The notes under the pieces are model-generated. The model saw only the letters and a program-made list of their open reading frames with translations, did not search any database and was not told the origin of the DNA. The position numbers were made by a program, and so were the translations under genes. This document shows, piece after piece, positions 1-13,191 of a stretch of 64,000 bases of DNA. Source of the DNA: Anisakis pegreffii (lineage: Eukaryota; Nematoda; Chromadorea; Rhabditida; Anisakidae); assembly GCA_035041965.1 (NCBI GenBank), contig JAPYMA010000381.1, positions 186,001-250,000 of the forward strand, in the 5' to 3' direction. Every line of letters begins with the position of its first letter. Positions within the stretch are counted from its first letter, which is position 1.

Positions 1-8
1 CAACCCGA

Positions 9-233
9 ATGAACCCAGAGACTTCCATTCTCCCGATGACATCGTTTAATTGTCAGTATAAAAAGGAAGTGCTCACCGCTTTAAAAATTTCAGACTGTTT
101 CAGCTGCACAAAAAAATATAAGGATAAGTTCGATAAGTTTATGAAAGATTATCAAAATGATGTTATGGATTTGGAGCGTTTCCTTGATGGGGACATCAAA
201 TATTCAAGTGTTAGTGTGGAAGCGTTTTCTTAA
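9..233 (+). CDS. Possible terminal exon of a gene entering from the left edge (partial, unrecognised)
   Basis: The reading frame is open to a TAA ending at 233. A plausible acceptor (TTTAATTGTCAG) lies at about 43-54, so the coding part may be only 55-233, about 58 residues rich in Lys and Asp and ending in VSVEAFS. The amino acid mix and codon use look more protein-like than the surrounding DNA. No domain is recognised and no upstream exon can be seen because the window starts here. It could equally be a chance ORF or a decayed exon. Confidence 0.25.
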   Translation: MNPETSILPMTSFNCQYKKEVLTALKISDCFSCTKKYKDKFDKFMKDYQNDVMDLERFLDGDIKYSSVSVEAFS

Positions 234-3200
234 TTGAGCTTTGATTTTGCTGCAGTTCCGATTATCTGATCGAATCATGAACACTTTGATGATATGTGGA
301 AGCGAGTATTTTGTGCTCAACCGCAGACGGTCAAAACAATTTTCCGTAGAGAATGAATAACGTTTTTAAAATGAATGCTGTATTAACTTGGAAGTAAGTA
401 TCTTATGCTAAACGCTCTAATTGAAGAGGTGTGCCGTCTATGCAAGCTTCTAGAGCATTTAGCTTCAGTGGCCCTTAGATCATTGGTGAAATTCATGCGC
501 TTTTAACGCTACTATCGCAAATTTACAAACGTTAGGCTCCATTTCGGGCCAAATAGGTGTTCATCGAAATTGATCCAACATTTCTAAAGATTTGATCACA
601 GCTGCACAGGTTAGATTAGCTTTTTCAGGCTGCTATTGATGTTAGGATTCCCTCATTTCGTTCAGCCCATTCATGAGGACGACCGTTTAGAGAATTTTTA
701 AAACCGGTTGTATACAAACGCATATTTTATTTGTGCGAATGAATACTTGTGTTTGATCAGTATCATGAAGAATGTCAGTTGACTACGATAGAAATAAGCA
801 GTTTAATCAGTTGAACAATTAGTGGATCCGTTGGTCAGTGAATGCCACCGACAAATCGACCGCAAGCAGCGATTCGGCAAAATCTCCTCGAAAAGAATTC
901 AGTTGTTTGGAAATGTACTCGGATTCAAATTCAGCAAATTCTAATCGAAATAAGCAGAATAATTCTTGTTCAACAATTGTGATTCGTTTTGAAGATAAGA
1001 AGCAAGCAATAAGAATGATGGTAAAAACGGATTATTTCATGAGATTTTTCTGCTGGCTTCTTTTTATTCGCAGTAGCAGCAGCAGCAGCAGCATATCAAA
1101 GAGCATCTTCATCCCGTCGTCTATACGGTATATCGACGTCAAATCTCTCTCGTCGAATCAATCAGCAAATTGCAGAAATGTTCGATGACCATAAATTATA
1201 TCAACGAGCGGATGAATTTATGATTGAGAAACATCAAGATTGATGTTCAGATATGCGATGTTCAGCAAGAGATTCGAATGATAACACAGCAACGATTGTT
1301 CGCCATTCCTAACACTACTTACTCGTTCTTCCTTTCAATTTGTCGCCGACACAAAGCTCACATGAAATGAAAAATAACTACCTGCTAGCAATATTCCAGA
1401 TTCAATTTTCTAACTCTTTTCGGATTCTTTTGGATTCTCCGGATTCTAAATAGCTTATATTCTTTGTGTTGACAATATGCTGACAGTTGAATGGAGGAAG
1501 CTGATAAATTTGAGTGAATTTCATGTTTGATCCCGTCTTATCATGTAATGTAGACTTATTCATACCATTCGACAAATCACTCTGTTGAGCTTGCCCGATT
1601 TGCCATAAAATGATCAACGTATGCATTTTGTTTCCTTTTGTTATAAATTTTTAAAGGATCTCAATGATTTTCAGTTTTTTTCCTTTGTCGTTTCTTCAGT
1701 GAAGCACATTTACTGGTTCATTTTCTAAAATCGGTCGTTCTAGATCGCAGAAACGTTCTGCATAAAATCCACCCTTTCCTAGTTAAATCCCCCATTGTTA
1801 ATATCTTCTCGGAATGAGAATGCTCGAAATTGAAAATTTCTGGAGATTCATACGCAGCAGGTATTCAAGTAATAATAGTCTGAACAATCGACTTGTGACA
1901 GAACGTTGGTACCGATGTTTACTTCTGACTACCAGCTTCAAATTCTCTGTTTTCTCTCAGATTCAAAGGGTTGAGAAAGCCACTGGTCGCAGAATATGTG
2001 TTGATAGCGATTCTTATTATCGGTCTCAGAGCTTTGTATATTCATGGAGCTTTTACGATTTCCAGATTATGGTGCCCTTCAAACACGCATGACATTGTCG
2101 ATCCTGGTTTTCCGATTCATCTGTGGGAATATTCTGCCCAAAATTATCCACGGGATGTATTTGAGGTCTCTTTCTCATGTGCATATCTGTTTTATGCGAT
2201 TTTCTGCTTGGCTCTGCTACGATTTCTCAATGTTTAACATCCTCTTCCTTCTAGAATTATACGATTTTGCAATCAATGATTAGCTTCCTTAAATGAAAAT
2301 CCTATTGGAGATTCCAAATCATATACTGATGAAGTCATTCGTGCTGATGCATTTAGTGATCATATAGATTTGACTGGAAATGTTTTCGAGCCTCTACGCA
2401 TAGGTATTTTGCAATTTTGTGCTTTCCTGTGCCTGAAGATGATGCTTTTGTCCATGCCAACATCAGAATTCTTCACGCAAGCAATTCCAGTCTCTTCTAA
2501 TTGACCTGTACGTCGCCGTATAATCACCGGTATTGCTTGAAGTGAGTTTTATGAAGTGGAGCTAATTTCTTCGTTAGTGCAAAGTGACCGTTCGTTGATG
2601 CGAATGATTGACTGCTTGATTCATGTTCAAATTCTTAGTCATGAACTCATTTCGGCAATGGCGAATCTTCAATCGGGCTGAAGCGTGAGATTACTGTTAA
2701 AACTATGACAAAATCTGATTTCATGTTTCCAATCGATTACCTGCGTCCAAGCTGCGTTTTGTGGATTACAATGAACTAAGTATTCCGATTTGGTGGACTG
2801 TTGTCTGTTTCTCCCTCAATGACATAATTTCCTACTTATGTTCATGTGCCGAATTCGTCCAATTCGGTAGCCACGACATTGGTTCCAATAAATTTGATTA
2901 TTCTCCTACTGATGGTTTCGCTGCTGAATTCGTTACGGATAATATATCATATTCATTACCAAATTCATCATGCAGAGGGCGTTGGCCGTGCATGTTCGTC
3001 ACTGAATGTAATAAGACGGAAAAACTAAACAAAAAAATTAATTTTTTATCACTTATTGTTACATGTCAAGATATGATCATTACTTTGCTTGATGTGATGT
3101 GGTAGTAGTGATAACCGCGTATGGTAACTGCTGATAACATAACTATTAGATTTAATAAGTCATGATAATTATGTACTATTTATACTGATCAAGTATTCAC

Positions 3201-6200
3201 TGGTACTCTTCCTCATGTAAACATTATATATACAAGTATGTCCATGATATAATGCATTGATAACAAATTTTTGTTCAATTCATAATACATAATAGTATAA
3301 AATCAAAGAAATTGTCGATGTTGCTGTTAAATAATCTAGCGCGTGATGATACCGTAAGGTATATCTATCTATACGTCTATCAATACTTGCACATTCTTTT
3401 ATTTCTTACGTATTTCTTCACATATCCTAATTTCTGTAATATTCTTTCATCACACATATCCAATAGTCTAAATCTCCTCCTTCTTATCCGATTTCTCTGT
3501 GTTTCATTGCGATCCCTCAAGCTCATTCAGAACCATATTTCAGAATTTGTTTCTTATTCTCTGAAGAAATCGTCGTCCAATTCGTGTTATTATCTCGATC
3601 TAAACGTTCCATTCTCTAAACGTCGTAAACCTAACTCAAGAAAACGACGATCAGTTGAAGCAATGCGAAGCGTGTGCGGCATTTTTCACGAACAAATTTC
3701 CATTTCGCCCTCACTTTCAATCTAGCTCAATTGTGTGGTACTTCGCAGCTGTAGTGATGTTGTTTGAGCAGTCGGTTGATATTTTGCAGTCTGTTCTTCA
3801 GATATTCTTCACTTGCTGAACTACTGCGTGTCTATTCTTACAGATGCTCAAAACGTTTCTTAACACTCGTCTCACTCCAACAAATTTCTTCAGTTATCTC
3901 ATTTCCCTTCGCGTACTCTTCGCTTCAACGCCACAAAATGTCGTGTCTCCCAACCGCTATTTTGATTGGATACAAGACACCATTTGCTTCGCATCTTAAC
4001 CGAACTCTTTCTGTCTCTTTATCTCCGTAAAGCCAATCGCTTTTTACGCCGTTTCATCTTAAGAAAACTGTCTTCGCCCCTTCTCGCTCTATTTCTTCGC
4101 TATCCTTCCTTCAGTCTTAAACGTTTCCTTCCGAAACCGGCGATGATATTTCTAAGACTTCAGTGTATAATTCTCTAAGAAATTGCTCGTGTACGCGTTC
4201 AATGCTAGTATATGAAATAGAATATAATTATTGAGCGTAGACAAACGCTGCTCATTTTCTACATCGTATCGTCTCTACCTTCTATATTATATGCGTACAC
4301 ATCATACATCACATCACATCTCATCAACTAAACCATATATATTTATCCATATATTATACCAATAACAACGTTAATTCATTCAACGAACAACGTCAGCCGC
4401 TACAGTAATCACTTTACGACCGTTCTGCCCGTAAACTTCTTCCACTAACCACTTTCTAATTTGTTTGTATTGTTTTGTCTTGATTGGTGGAGCTTTTCAC
4501 CTTAGAATAGATTTGCGCTGAACAAGTGCTGAAATCAGTGTTTCGTTAGTAGTAGTCGTTGGATCAATATGATACAAAATTCATCTGGTATGCTTCTTGA
4601 TTTCGTGTTTTCTTGTTGGAAAAGAGCAATGTAATTCTTTGAATTCGTCGTGTCTTTGAGATGCTCGACTACGTAACACCTGACCTCGTTCACTGCTTGT
4701 CGTTTGTGGAAGCAGCATTCGATTGTTTCGTCTAGACTCTAGACGATGCTGACCTGAACTCTCCCAGAAATATCTCGAAAGCTTCGTGTCAATCCATCAT
4801 ATACAATTTTCTGACTGCTGACAATTCCTGAAGAATTACTCAACAGAAATTTTCATCGCAAATCTACGTTTGTAAATTTTTCCGAGCGTTGTTCTCGCGT
4901 TGCTCCGATCCACTTCACTTGTGCTCTGTTCATATGATTTACCGTGGGTGATTCGTCATGAAATACCGTATAAAGTGTTTACAATGATCGAATGTCACTC
5001 TCTAGTCAAATATCGATTGCATAGTCAAATATTCGTCAACGTGACTGAATAATCCATATCGTTGGTTTATTTTATAAGGACTTACAGTCTACCCATCTGC
5101 TGAATTTGTTTCTTATTACTAGCCAAAACACTGAGCACGTTTCTTCCCGATGCATCTGCATTTTCTTGTTACCTTTGAACAGTTTTAGTCACCAAAAGCT
5201 CATTATGCGGCTATGTCAAAAAACATAGCGTACAAATAAATCATGCACCAAATTTGCTCCACGAAAAGATCCTTTCTAGTCAGAGAAATGCTTTCATGAA
5301 CAATTAAAGTTTTCAATGTGATCATCAGCGTTTATCGGATGCACTAAATTTGTCACTGTAACTGTTATGCATGGCACTCTGTCGTTTCCAACTTCGTTAG
5401 CTCGAGCCTAAGCCTGTGATGTGGTTGGGGGCTTGGCAAGAACTTTTAGAAGTTTTTAGTGAATTAATTTGACGCCATTCTGTATGAATACATTCGAAGA
5501 CCAGAGCACTGATCGTCGCCTCGAGAACTCATGAAGCGTTGAAAGAATTTACGAGCATGAGTTTACGAGTATGAGAGTTTTCATTTCAAGAAAGAAGTTT
5601 CCATTTAAAGAAAGACGTTCACACGGATTTGCAGTCATTGCAGTTTCGCTTAAGGAAACACTAGAGCAAAAGCGCATAGCATGGATGACATTCGCTTTTA
5701 AGACAAGCGATCGAATATCGTCGCGTTGTCACGAGAGTGCATTGAGTTTTTTTTTGTGGATTCGAATTATTGTTTGTGAAGTGAACATCACTCATTTATT
5801 CAATATATAATACAAATATACGCGAACAATGAATGCATTCACTGAATATAACATTTCGTAATGCACGTTCATGTCTAATGCTCAAATCACACTCGGAATA
5901 ATATCGTTTACGGCAAAATTCTTGCTGCTTGCAATTTTATTCACTGATCACGATTTGATAGGATTGCTTCTGACTATTGTACATTGCTTTCAAATCAATG
6001 CTGGAAATTATACAGTCTGAGAATTGAGCTCTCCCTCAAAAATCAAGACAAGAAAGCACTCTACTGAAAATAATCAGCAGGTTCCAAAAGGCACCTTGAC
6101 AAGTGCTGTTAGAATATGAATAGTTGGTTTATTTTCAACGTTGTAGACACCATCGTTCATCAAATCAATTTGAAGATTAATATCATCAAAATTAAGTTGT

Positions 6201-9200
6201 GAATGATGATGCGAATTGAAAAGCTTTTGCAAGAACATGCATGAGTTCTAATCAAGGCAGTAGGACTTTTTCATAGAAATATTCAAAAGCTTGGATTGTA
6301 AACAGTTCAAATTGAGGATTTCTGCTTGGTAATCGATACTCTCTGGATCGCGATTGATTTGATGCGGAATGTTGGCGAAACCAAACGACGAAACATTTAC
6401 TGTACATGATCTGCATATCTATGCGATCGTTTATTGATCAGTCTCAATAACCAACGCTCTCTGCATTCAATTAAAATTCACCATACTAGGCAATTGCAAA
6501 ATGCATTCACAATGAATTGGCGTTGCTGAGAAACCTCTTGAATACCGCTTGAATATCGCAAAACATTTTGAATACATCAAATCTCACCGTACCCAATTGT
6601 GAGCAATCTTTCATTATGTCGAATAAAAAATGGCTAATTTACCCATTCCGTCGAGCAATTGATCGTTTTTATTCGTCTTCATCTATTATTGTGTCACATT
6701 ATTCGTATACGCATATGGATTCCTTCAGAACAATCGTAAGATCTTCCTGTTGGCAATTATAAATTGAAAATGCAATTATCAAGAATGAACGATGATTCTG
6801 CAATTCTCAGTGAAGAGTTAATTTGTGCAGTCATTGAACCGAATTTTCGAATTACCGTTTCCGAATCTCAGTGTGTTTTTGTTTACGAGGATTCCTTTCG
6901 GAACAAATCGTGGAACTGTACTTTGCATGCGAAGTAAATGATCTGCCGATAAATGTTGATCACACACAGTGGTGAGTGACACCTAAGTGAACCCGCTCTG
7001 TTTCGAGTTTTTTGTGGTTCGTCTTTTTCGATGTAACGGAAATATGGCAGGCCTGAATCGTGCTTATTTCATCGTATCGATTTGATCAGTTGAACTCAAT
7101 TTCTTGCAATTTACTTCATCAATTCATCAACTCTTCACATGAGAAAACCTCCATTGAAAGGAACTGGTTTTCAAAATTTCATCAAGTTGATCATTTCCTT
7201 CAAGCAGTAGAAAACCGTCGTCCGTTAAAGTGCTTGATTTGTTCTGATATAAATCATTACTTACAGTATATGATGCCATATTTTAAAGCTGAAAAATCAC
7301 CAGCATTTTCAAGTTGTTGCATTCCTGAATTAAGTACACTCATGTAAAACTACAGTTATGTATACTAAAGGAAATGCTCATTGAAGTGCATAAATTGCTG
7401 CCTTTTTTCACCCATTCACGAATGGTGAGTGACACCTGAATGGTGAATATCTTATGGTGGCACTCACCACCGAATCGAGAAGACTTGATGTAGTGTGGCT
7501 CCTGCTTCTACCATGTTGTCGTGCGTTTTTTTGTTGCCACTTTTGTATATTGCCATCTACGAAACATGCAGAAACATCTGCACGTAAAACTGTAACAAAC
7601 TGATCTATCCAAAAATAGTTTGATAATCCGAATTTTATGAGGATTCTATTAGGAAACCACTAAGATCAGTGATTTGGCCGTGAATTTCTTGTTATCGATT
7701 CAAGCACCTGATGATTGGACGCACACTAGCAATTTCGGGACATGAATTGTAATACGAGTAGTGGTGTGTGACTTTGAAACAGTTTGCGAGAGTGCCTCGC
7801 TGGAAAATTTCGAAATTACCGGTCAGAATTTCAACTAAAATATCAGATTGAAATTTCAACGATTGCTTGTCCAATGTTGTTTATAAATTTTTCATTTGAT
7901 TATTGCATAATTTCGAAATGTTCGCTCTGATGGCCCGTTCGATTCGTTTCAATAAGCCAACATGATTACCGTAACCAAGCTAGTGATGATTGAACTAGAA
8001 AACAGCTTCAGCGGTTAGTCCTGCTGAAATACTCATTAGAACTTTGCTTCTTACTCTTGAATTGCATAGGTATTATATTTCCAAAAGCTTCAGGCGGAAT
8101 TTACGTGCGCAGTTCAAGGCACAATAAAAAATTATAGTCCCGATTGGGAACATCATTGAAAACCTTGATATAGGAATTCGACGACAAAGCTCAGGCGAGC
8201 GCTTTTGTAGACAGTTGATTGAGAGGGATTTGTTGGGGTATCTTGTCACGAACTTAAAGGTGAGATTTGAGGTGTTGTACAATGTGAATAGCTAAGACAG
8301 ACAAACGTCCTAAGTATTTGTCATAAGTAGTGAAAAGATGATGATAGAAGCAGTAAATATTTGGAAGTTTACAGGTCAATGTGTAATCGATCATCGCTAT
8401 GATCGCATTGACTTGATGATGAACAGATTAGCACAAAACACGACCGAGCAAAGAAGCTCGTTTTCCGACACTCTTTTAAGAGATGTTCAACGAATGTGTT
8501 CACACGTACACTTCCTTCTCAAGCACAATAAGAACTCACCGCTTTTATGCTCACCGCTCAAATTTATCATTCAACGTTTTGTAATAAGTTTAGTTCAAGT
8601 AAGCGCCGCAACAAAAAAAAGGTGCAAAAAGCACAGGCCCGAATCGTTAGTGAGCAGCTTCTGTCCTCAAGTTAATCTGCACAGAGCACAGTCTGTGAAC
8701 TTCTGTCCTCACGACAGGTGCTTTGCGCTATGCTCGGTAACTGGGCTGTTGACCTGCAGTTGTGATCAAAGTGGATGATTGTATTTGGACAGATGATAAT
8801 TAATCAAGCATTCTTTGTTGTTGCGCTTATTTGTTAACATTTCGGGTTGTAATTTGTTCGGTACTCACTCGAACTTATAATTAGACTAGATGAATCGGAA
8901 CAACATCTTTGTCCCTCTTCAGTCCAGTGTGTTATCATCTAGGTCACTTTTTTACTATCAGCTCACATTCTTCACTGCGTTTTTTGCAATACCTAAATAT
9001 TGTACTTTGTACTTTTACCGTTCCAGCCATCTTATCAACATAATCTAGTGATGTTTTATAAACTCGTCTCAGTTGGGTTTCTGACAAACTCTATATTGCT
9101 AACAAGGTTTTGTTCATTTGAGTGCGAAAAGCGTCCGAATGAGGCAATTAAAACAGTATTGTTTTGACACATTAAAACGTTAAATGTCAAAAAAGACTCT

Positions 9201-12200
9201 CCTCACAACTTCAAAGCGATTCACACGTTCCGAAAGATAAATCAGTGACCATTCGGAATGAGTTCTTTACAGCGAATTTATGAGAGTATTTAATGATCGA
9301 ATATATCACTTAAATTGGTCGTTAATGTGATTTTCAGTGACAAATGCTACCAATAACACTAAATTAAACGGATGCCATTGGATTAGTGCAAATATTTCAT
9401 CCGAATGGCTCCTCCGACTGAGGAATTATTTATGATCGTAACAATTCGAGTAAATCGAAACATTTAAACAATTCCTTCAGTTTCGTCTTATTCAAACAGA
9501 ATCTAGAGTAGAATAACATGATGCCTATTACTACAATGATAAGAAAACACTGGAAACTTTCTCTTCTGAAGCAGCGCTGTAGTTCATGCGCGATGAAAAA
9601 GCTCCTCAAAGTGTATGAAAGTCAACGAGAGTTGGCAGTGAATAAGTCTGAAACAAATGAATCGTTGAGTAGAACTCTCAGAGGTTTCGGTAACTTGTTG
9701 ATAATGCAGTGGTTACGTGTATCAATGCATCAATCAGCGTTCAGTTATCAAAATGTGTAAAGCTGTAAGTGTTTCACTTGACTACTATGAAAATTTCGCA
9801 AGTAGGGAAGGTATGTGTCCAAGAAGGCAGCAATAATTAGTCTGCGGCATCGAAGAACGCGCATCCAGATTCGAATCTCGATAATCTTCAACAACTCATT
9901 CATTTGTTCATCAAAGATTTTAATCAATAATCAACCCTACAATGCCTTCTGCTTATCGGAGACTTCACGGCAGTGGAGTCTTCGATGTTCGAACAAAAGA
10001 GTACTGTGACTGGCAAAAGCTATTGTTGCCACTGGCGACAAATTTAGAGCCATTCTAATTGGGAGAAATTCAAAAGTTCGAACTGGATTGAACTGAGTTA
10101 AGGTTCAACCAGAAACGAACACTTTAGCCCAGCATCATCCTCATAGTTAGGCTCAAGCTGCGGACACTTTTCCATTCAGCACTGTTCCAATTCAATTTTC
10201 CGCACATCTCAGAAAGCTCTTCTGCTGTCGATCCACGTTTTCAGTTTCATATTCCGAATTGACGTTCATTTAAAGAGCAATCGTTGCCACTATAGATCAT
10301 TCGAATCTTTGCTTGAAGATAACGAATTTCCCAGATGAAAATTCGCACAAAACTCACAAATGGCCAGATCCTCAATGAGATGTTCACAACAAATTGTCAT
10401 TGGCTTTGCATAATCCGAGTTTATCGTTCGCATATTCTCACTGATGCATTCCTCACCATACGATCATTCAGAAAAGCTTGAGAAATGCAGTAATCCGATT
10501 TTCATGAGATTGAACGATCCAGTATGATAATTCAAATATGAAAATACAAAAAACAATCATCGATGACGATACCTCTTCGATTGGTACCTAGGAAAATGAC
10601 TGACGTAATAATGTTTATGTATGTCAGCACTATTTCTGATCCGGTTCTCATCTTTCCCCATGTTTCTTTCGTTCGTTTGTTCCGTGTCGATTTTTTGAAA
10701 TTGACTTGTTTCAATAGGAAGGACATTGTTGGGACGTTTTTTTTAGTGGTATTTTGCCTTAATTCGAATGGAAATGATCATAATTTATGGGGTTTTCAAT
10801 CCATTTTGCTCGTCGTTTTCAATGTGAATTTATTGTTTGCAAGATGCTGAGATTCGTCAACTTCTCATTTGATGTGTCAGTCAGTCACTCTGTCAGATAG
10901 TGATAGTGCAACGCGCGTTATGTGTCAAATTCTATCGAACCTACATCAAACACATACAACACACTCAAGTTCACCACCATTTAAGAACTGCTCAGGAACA
11001 GTGCTAATCAATAAGCGTCTTCCATGCCGGAGCATTCATCTTCTGTACGCCGACGAGATTCTAGCCGTACTGAAAACTGAGATTCCAAAGATATGCGTTT
11101 CTAATGCTTATTGTTAAGTGCATTGCCACCAGGCTTTGTGAAATTTAAGCTGTGGTCTTGTTGTACACTGTAGAGTTATCAATGTGATAACCTGTTACCA
11201 TCACTAACGTCGATCCATGTAGCTTTCGATTCTTTATCATATTCAGTCAGTTTCATTTCTTCCTCTAGTGACGTTTTTTTGATTATCTCTGACTGACCAG
11301 AACTGACTGGCAAATGACTAAATTTGCCTTGATAACCAGTTAGTGTTCAACCAGGATGGAATGATTCAGATAAGTGGAGTCTCAATATACCTGTTTATGA
11401 AAGTTGATTTGGATGCTATTACGACGAAGATATATAGGTACTGAACTATAAGCGAATACTCGGTTAAACTACGTAACTATGTTGAATTTAATTAGTAATG
11501 AATGTCACTTTATGATATGTTCATTTCACCGAAGTCAAATGCTACTTGCTCATGCAATCCTAGAACCACAGAGCTTCAATGATCAATTGCAAAAATTCAA
11601 TGAGATTGTTAATTATTAATGATCCAACCACATCGTATACATAGTTAGGTGGATATCAATGAACGGTTTGCTTACTGAACAAGCCTGATCCATTCACTAC
11701 ATGAACACGTCAATATAACACGGTAAGTCGCTGGAATACGACGTTCAAACAACGATTTCAATTAGCAGTTTGAGAATTTGGTCAAATGACACATTTCGAC
11801 CACTGCATTCACATATTCACTACAAAAAAATTTCATCAAACTTGTGAGATGAGTGAGGAAGTAGACTAGAAGATCAGTTATGAAAATTATTTCGACAGTT
11901 GGAATTCACTGATAAAATTGAAATCACATGCTCCATCTATTTCCAGCAATGAAAGATTCATATTGCTTGACTTCCGTCTATGAAACACACATCGAACAGT
12001 TCAGAAATTCCCGAAAACATATCATACAAGAGTAATTCGCTGCACTCTGACATAATGCGCATTTGATGATCAAACGTAGCATTCCTCTAGGAGCACAGCC
12101 TTATTGCTCTGCTTCAGATCTAATCAGCATTTTTGTTTCAAGCGCTGGGCTAACAACCACTTACTGCTAGAAATTTCGATGTTCGAAGTTTCATCAGCAG

Positions 12201-13135
12201 GTTCGCGAGCCATGAGCATGCATGCAATACGCCGAGCAGATGTAAACTACGGTAACTACGGAGACAATAAAGCTGACAAAAGAGAGTGTAAAAAATGAAT
12301 GAATCTTTAAGGATACACTGGTCGTATGTGTGCAAAGTAAAAACGTACAAATTGCTGCTAAGAGCGGATTTGAGGAGTTCAACTGAAATGAAAGTGCTAA
12401 GAATGAATGAAATAAATTAAAGGATACAAACACGAATCATCAGCATAAACTGGTCAATAGTTCTAGTTTTAGATGGAGTTTAGTTGCGTTGTTGTGAAGT
12501 GCGATGAGATTTATGAGTTTTGAACATATACATAGAGGCACAGTTGTCGAAGATATATATGATTGAGATATTCAAATATAAATCTTCCCAGATGTATCTT
12601 CTATCCTAAGCAACCAACAAACAGGCACCACTGCACTCAGCTAGCGCAGATCCATCCTTCCATAATACTTTGATTTACGGTCGTCGACAAAGCGACGACT
12701 GAGATTTGTCGATTTACGCTCTTAGAACTGACGATTTTTCCTCGTATCAGCAGCTCCCGTCGGGGCTATCAGAGATGTTGTTTCTGACCCACTCAAATAT
12801 AATTGAAAAAATGCCGAGAGATCACTGATGTTCACGAAAATTCAATTCAAATGTGAAATCTTAAATGCTTATCCTGATTCGGGAGATAAGTAATAGTTGA
12901 GGTTGTTGGAAAAATACAATCTGATCGTTCTGAGATGTGCTTGTGCTGCTTTCCATTGGAATAATTGAAAATTGCTCGAAATTAACTCATTTGTTTTGTA
13001 GTTTAAGCAAAATTGATATTTTTCCTGACATGCGTATTCCACACTAGAAGAATTATGCACTGCCCCAAGTAGCACGGCTTTTATGCATTGGCTAGAATGA
13101 TGTGATCCTTTAATAATTATGTAATCCTTTAATTA
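234..13135. other. Intergenic / upstream region without a confident gene
   Basis: No gene model could be joined across this stretch. It contains short open segments next to acceptor-like sequences, for example 1074-1243, 2280-2504, 2828-3025, 3543-3725 and 3844-3999 on the + strand. Their phases do not connect and none shows a recognised domain. The longest ORF (8338-8778, + strand, 146 codons) has a low-complexity, Cys/His-scattered product and no family resemblance. Local repeats include an AGC run near 1072-1091 and a 13-bp inverted repeat at 7424-7468. CGA/TCG triplets are common throughout this DNA, so short ORFs can look protein-like by chance. Confidence 0.5.
6970..7468. repeat. Repeated 15-mer and imperfect inverted repeat
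   Basis: The 15-mer TGGTGAGTGACACCT occurs at 6970-6984 and again at 7423-7437. The second copy forms the left arm of an inverted repeat with GGTGGCACTCACC at 7456-7468 (12 of 13 positions pair). The identity of a mobile element, if any, is unknown. Confidence 0.5.
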
Positions 13136-13191
13136 ATAACTCTAGCCATGCAAAGTGATCAAATGCGATCACTTTGCATGGCTAGAGTTAT
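13136..13191. repeat. Perfect 25-bp inverted repeat with a 6-base loop
   Basis: Left arm 13136-13160 and right arm 13167-13191 are exact reverse complements around the loop AAATGC. The arm includes CTAGCCATGCAAAGTGATC. Related direct repeats of TTATGTAATCCTTT flank it, ending near 13130 and at about 13201. A perfect stem of this length in neutral DNA implies recent origin. It may be a foldback element, a template-switch product, or a conserved structural element. Confidence 0.9.

Noticed and set aside
3844..3999. Apparent trypsin-like C-terminus (RYFDWIQDTIC)
   Set aside because: There is no GDSGG or other catalytic motif nearby, and the preceding residues do not fit a protease.
8338..8778. 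146-codon + strand ORF
   Set aside because: It has no recognised domain, no splice partners and low-complexity repeats within it. An ORF of this length is within chance expectation for this amount of DNA.
9861..9880. tRNA B-box-like sequence around GATTCGAATC
   Set aside because: It is a simple palindrome. No cloverleaf, A box or acceptor stem could be drawn around it.
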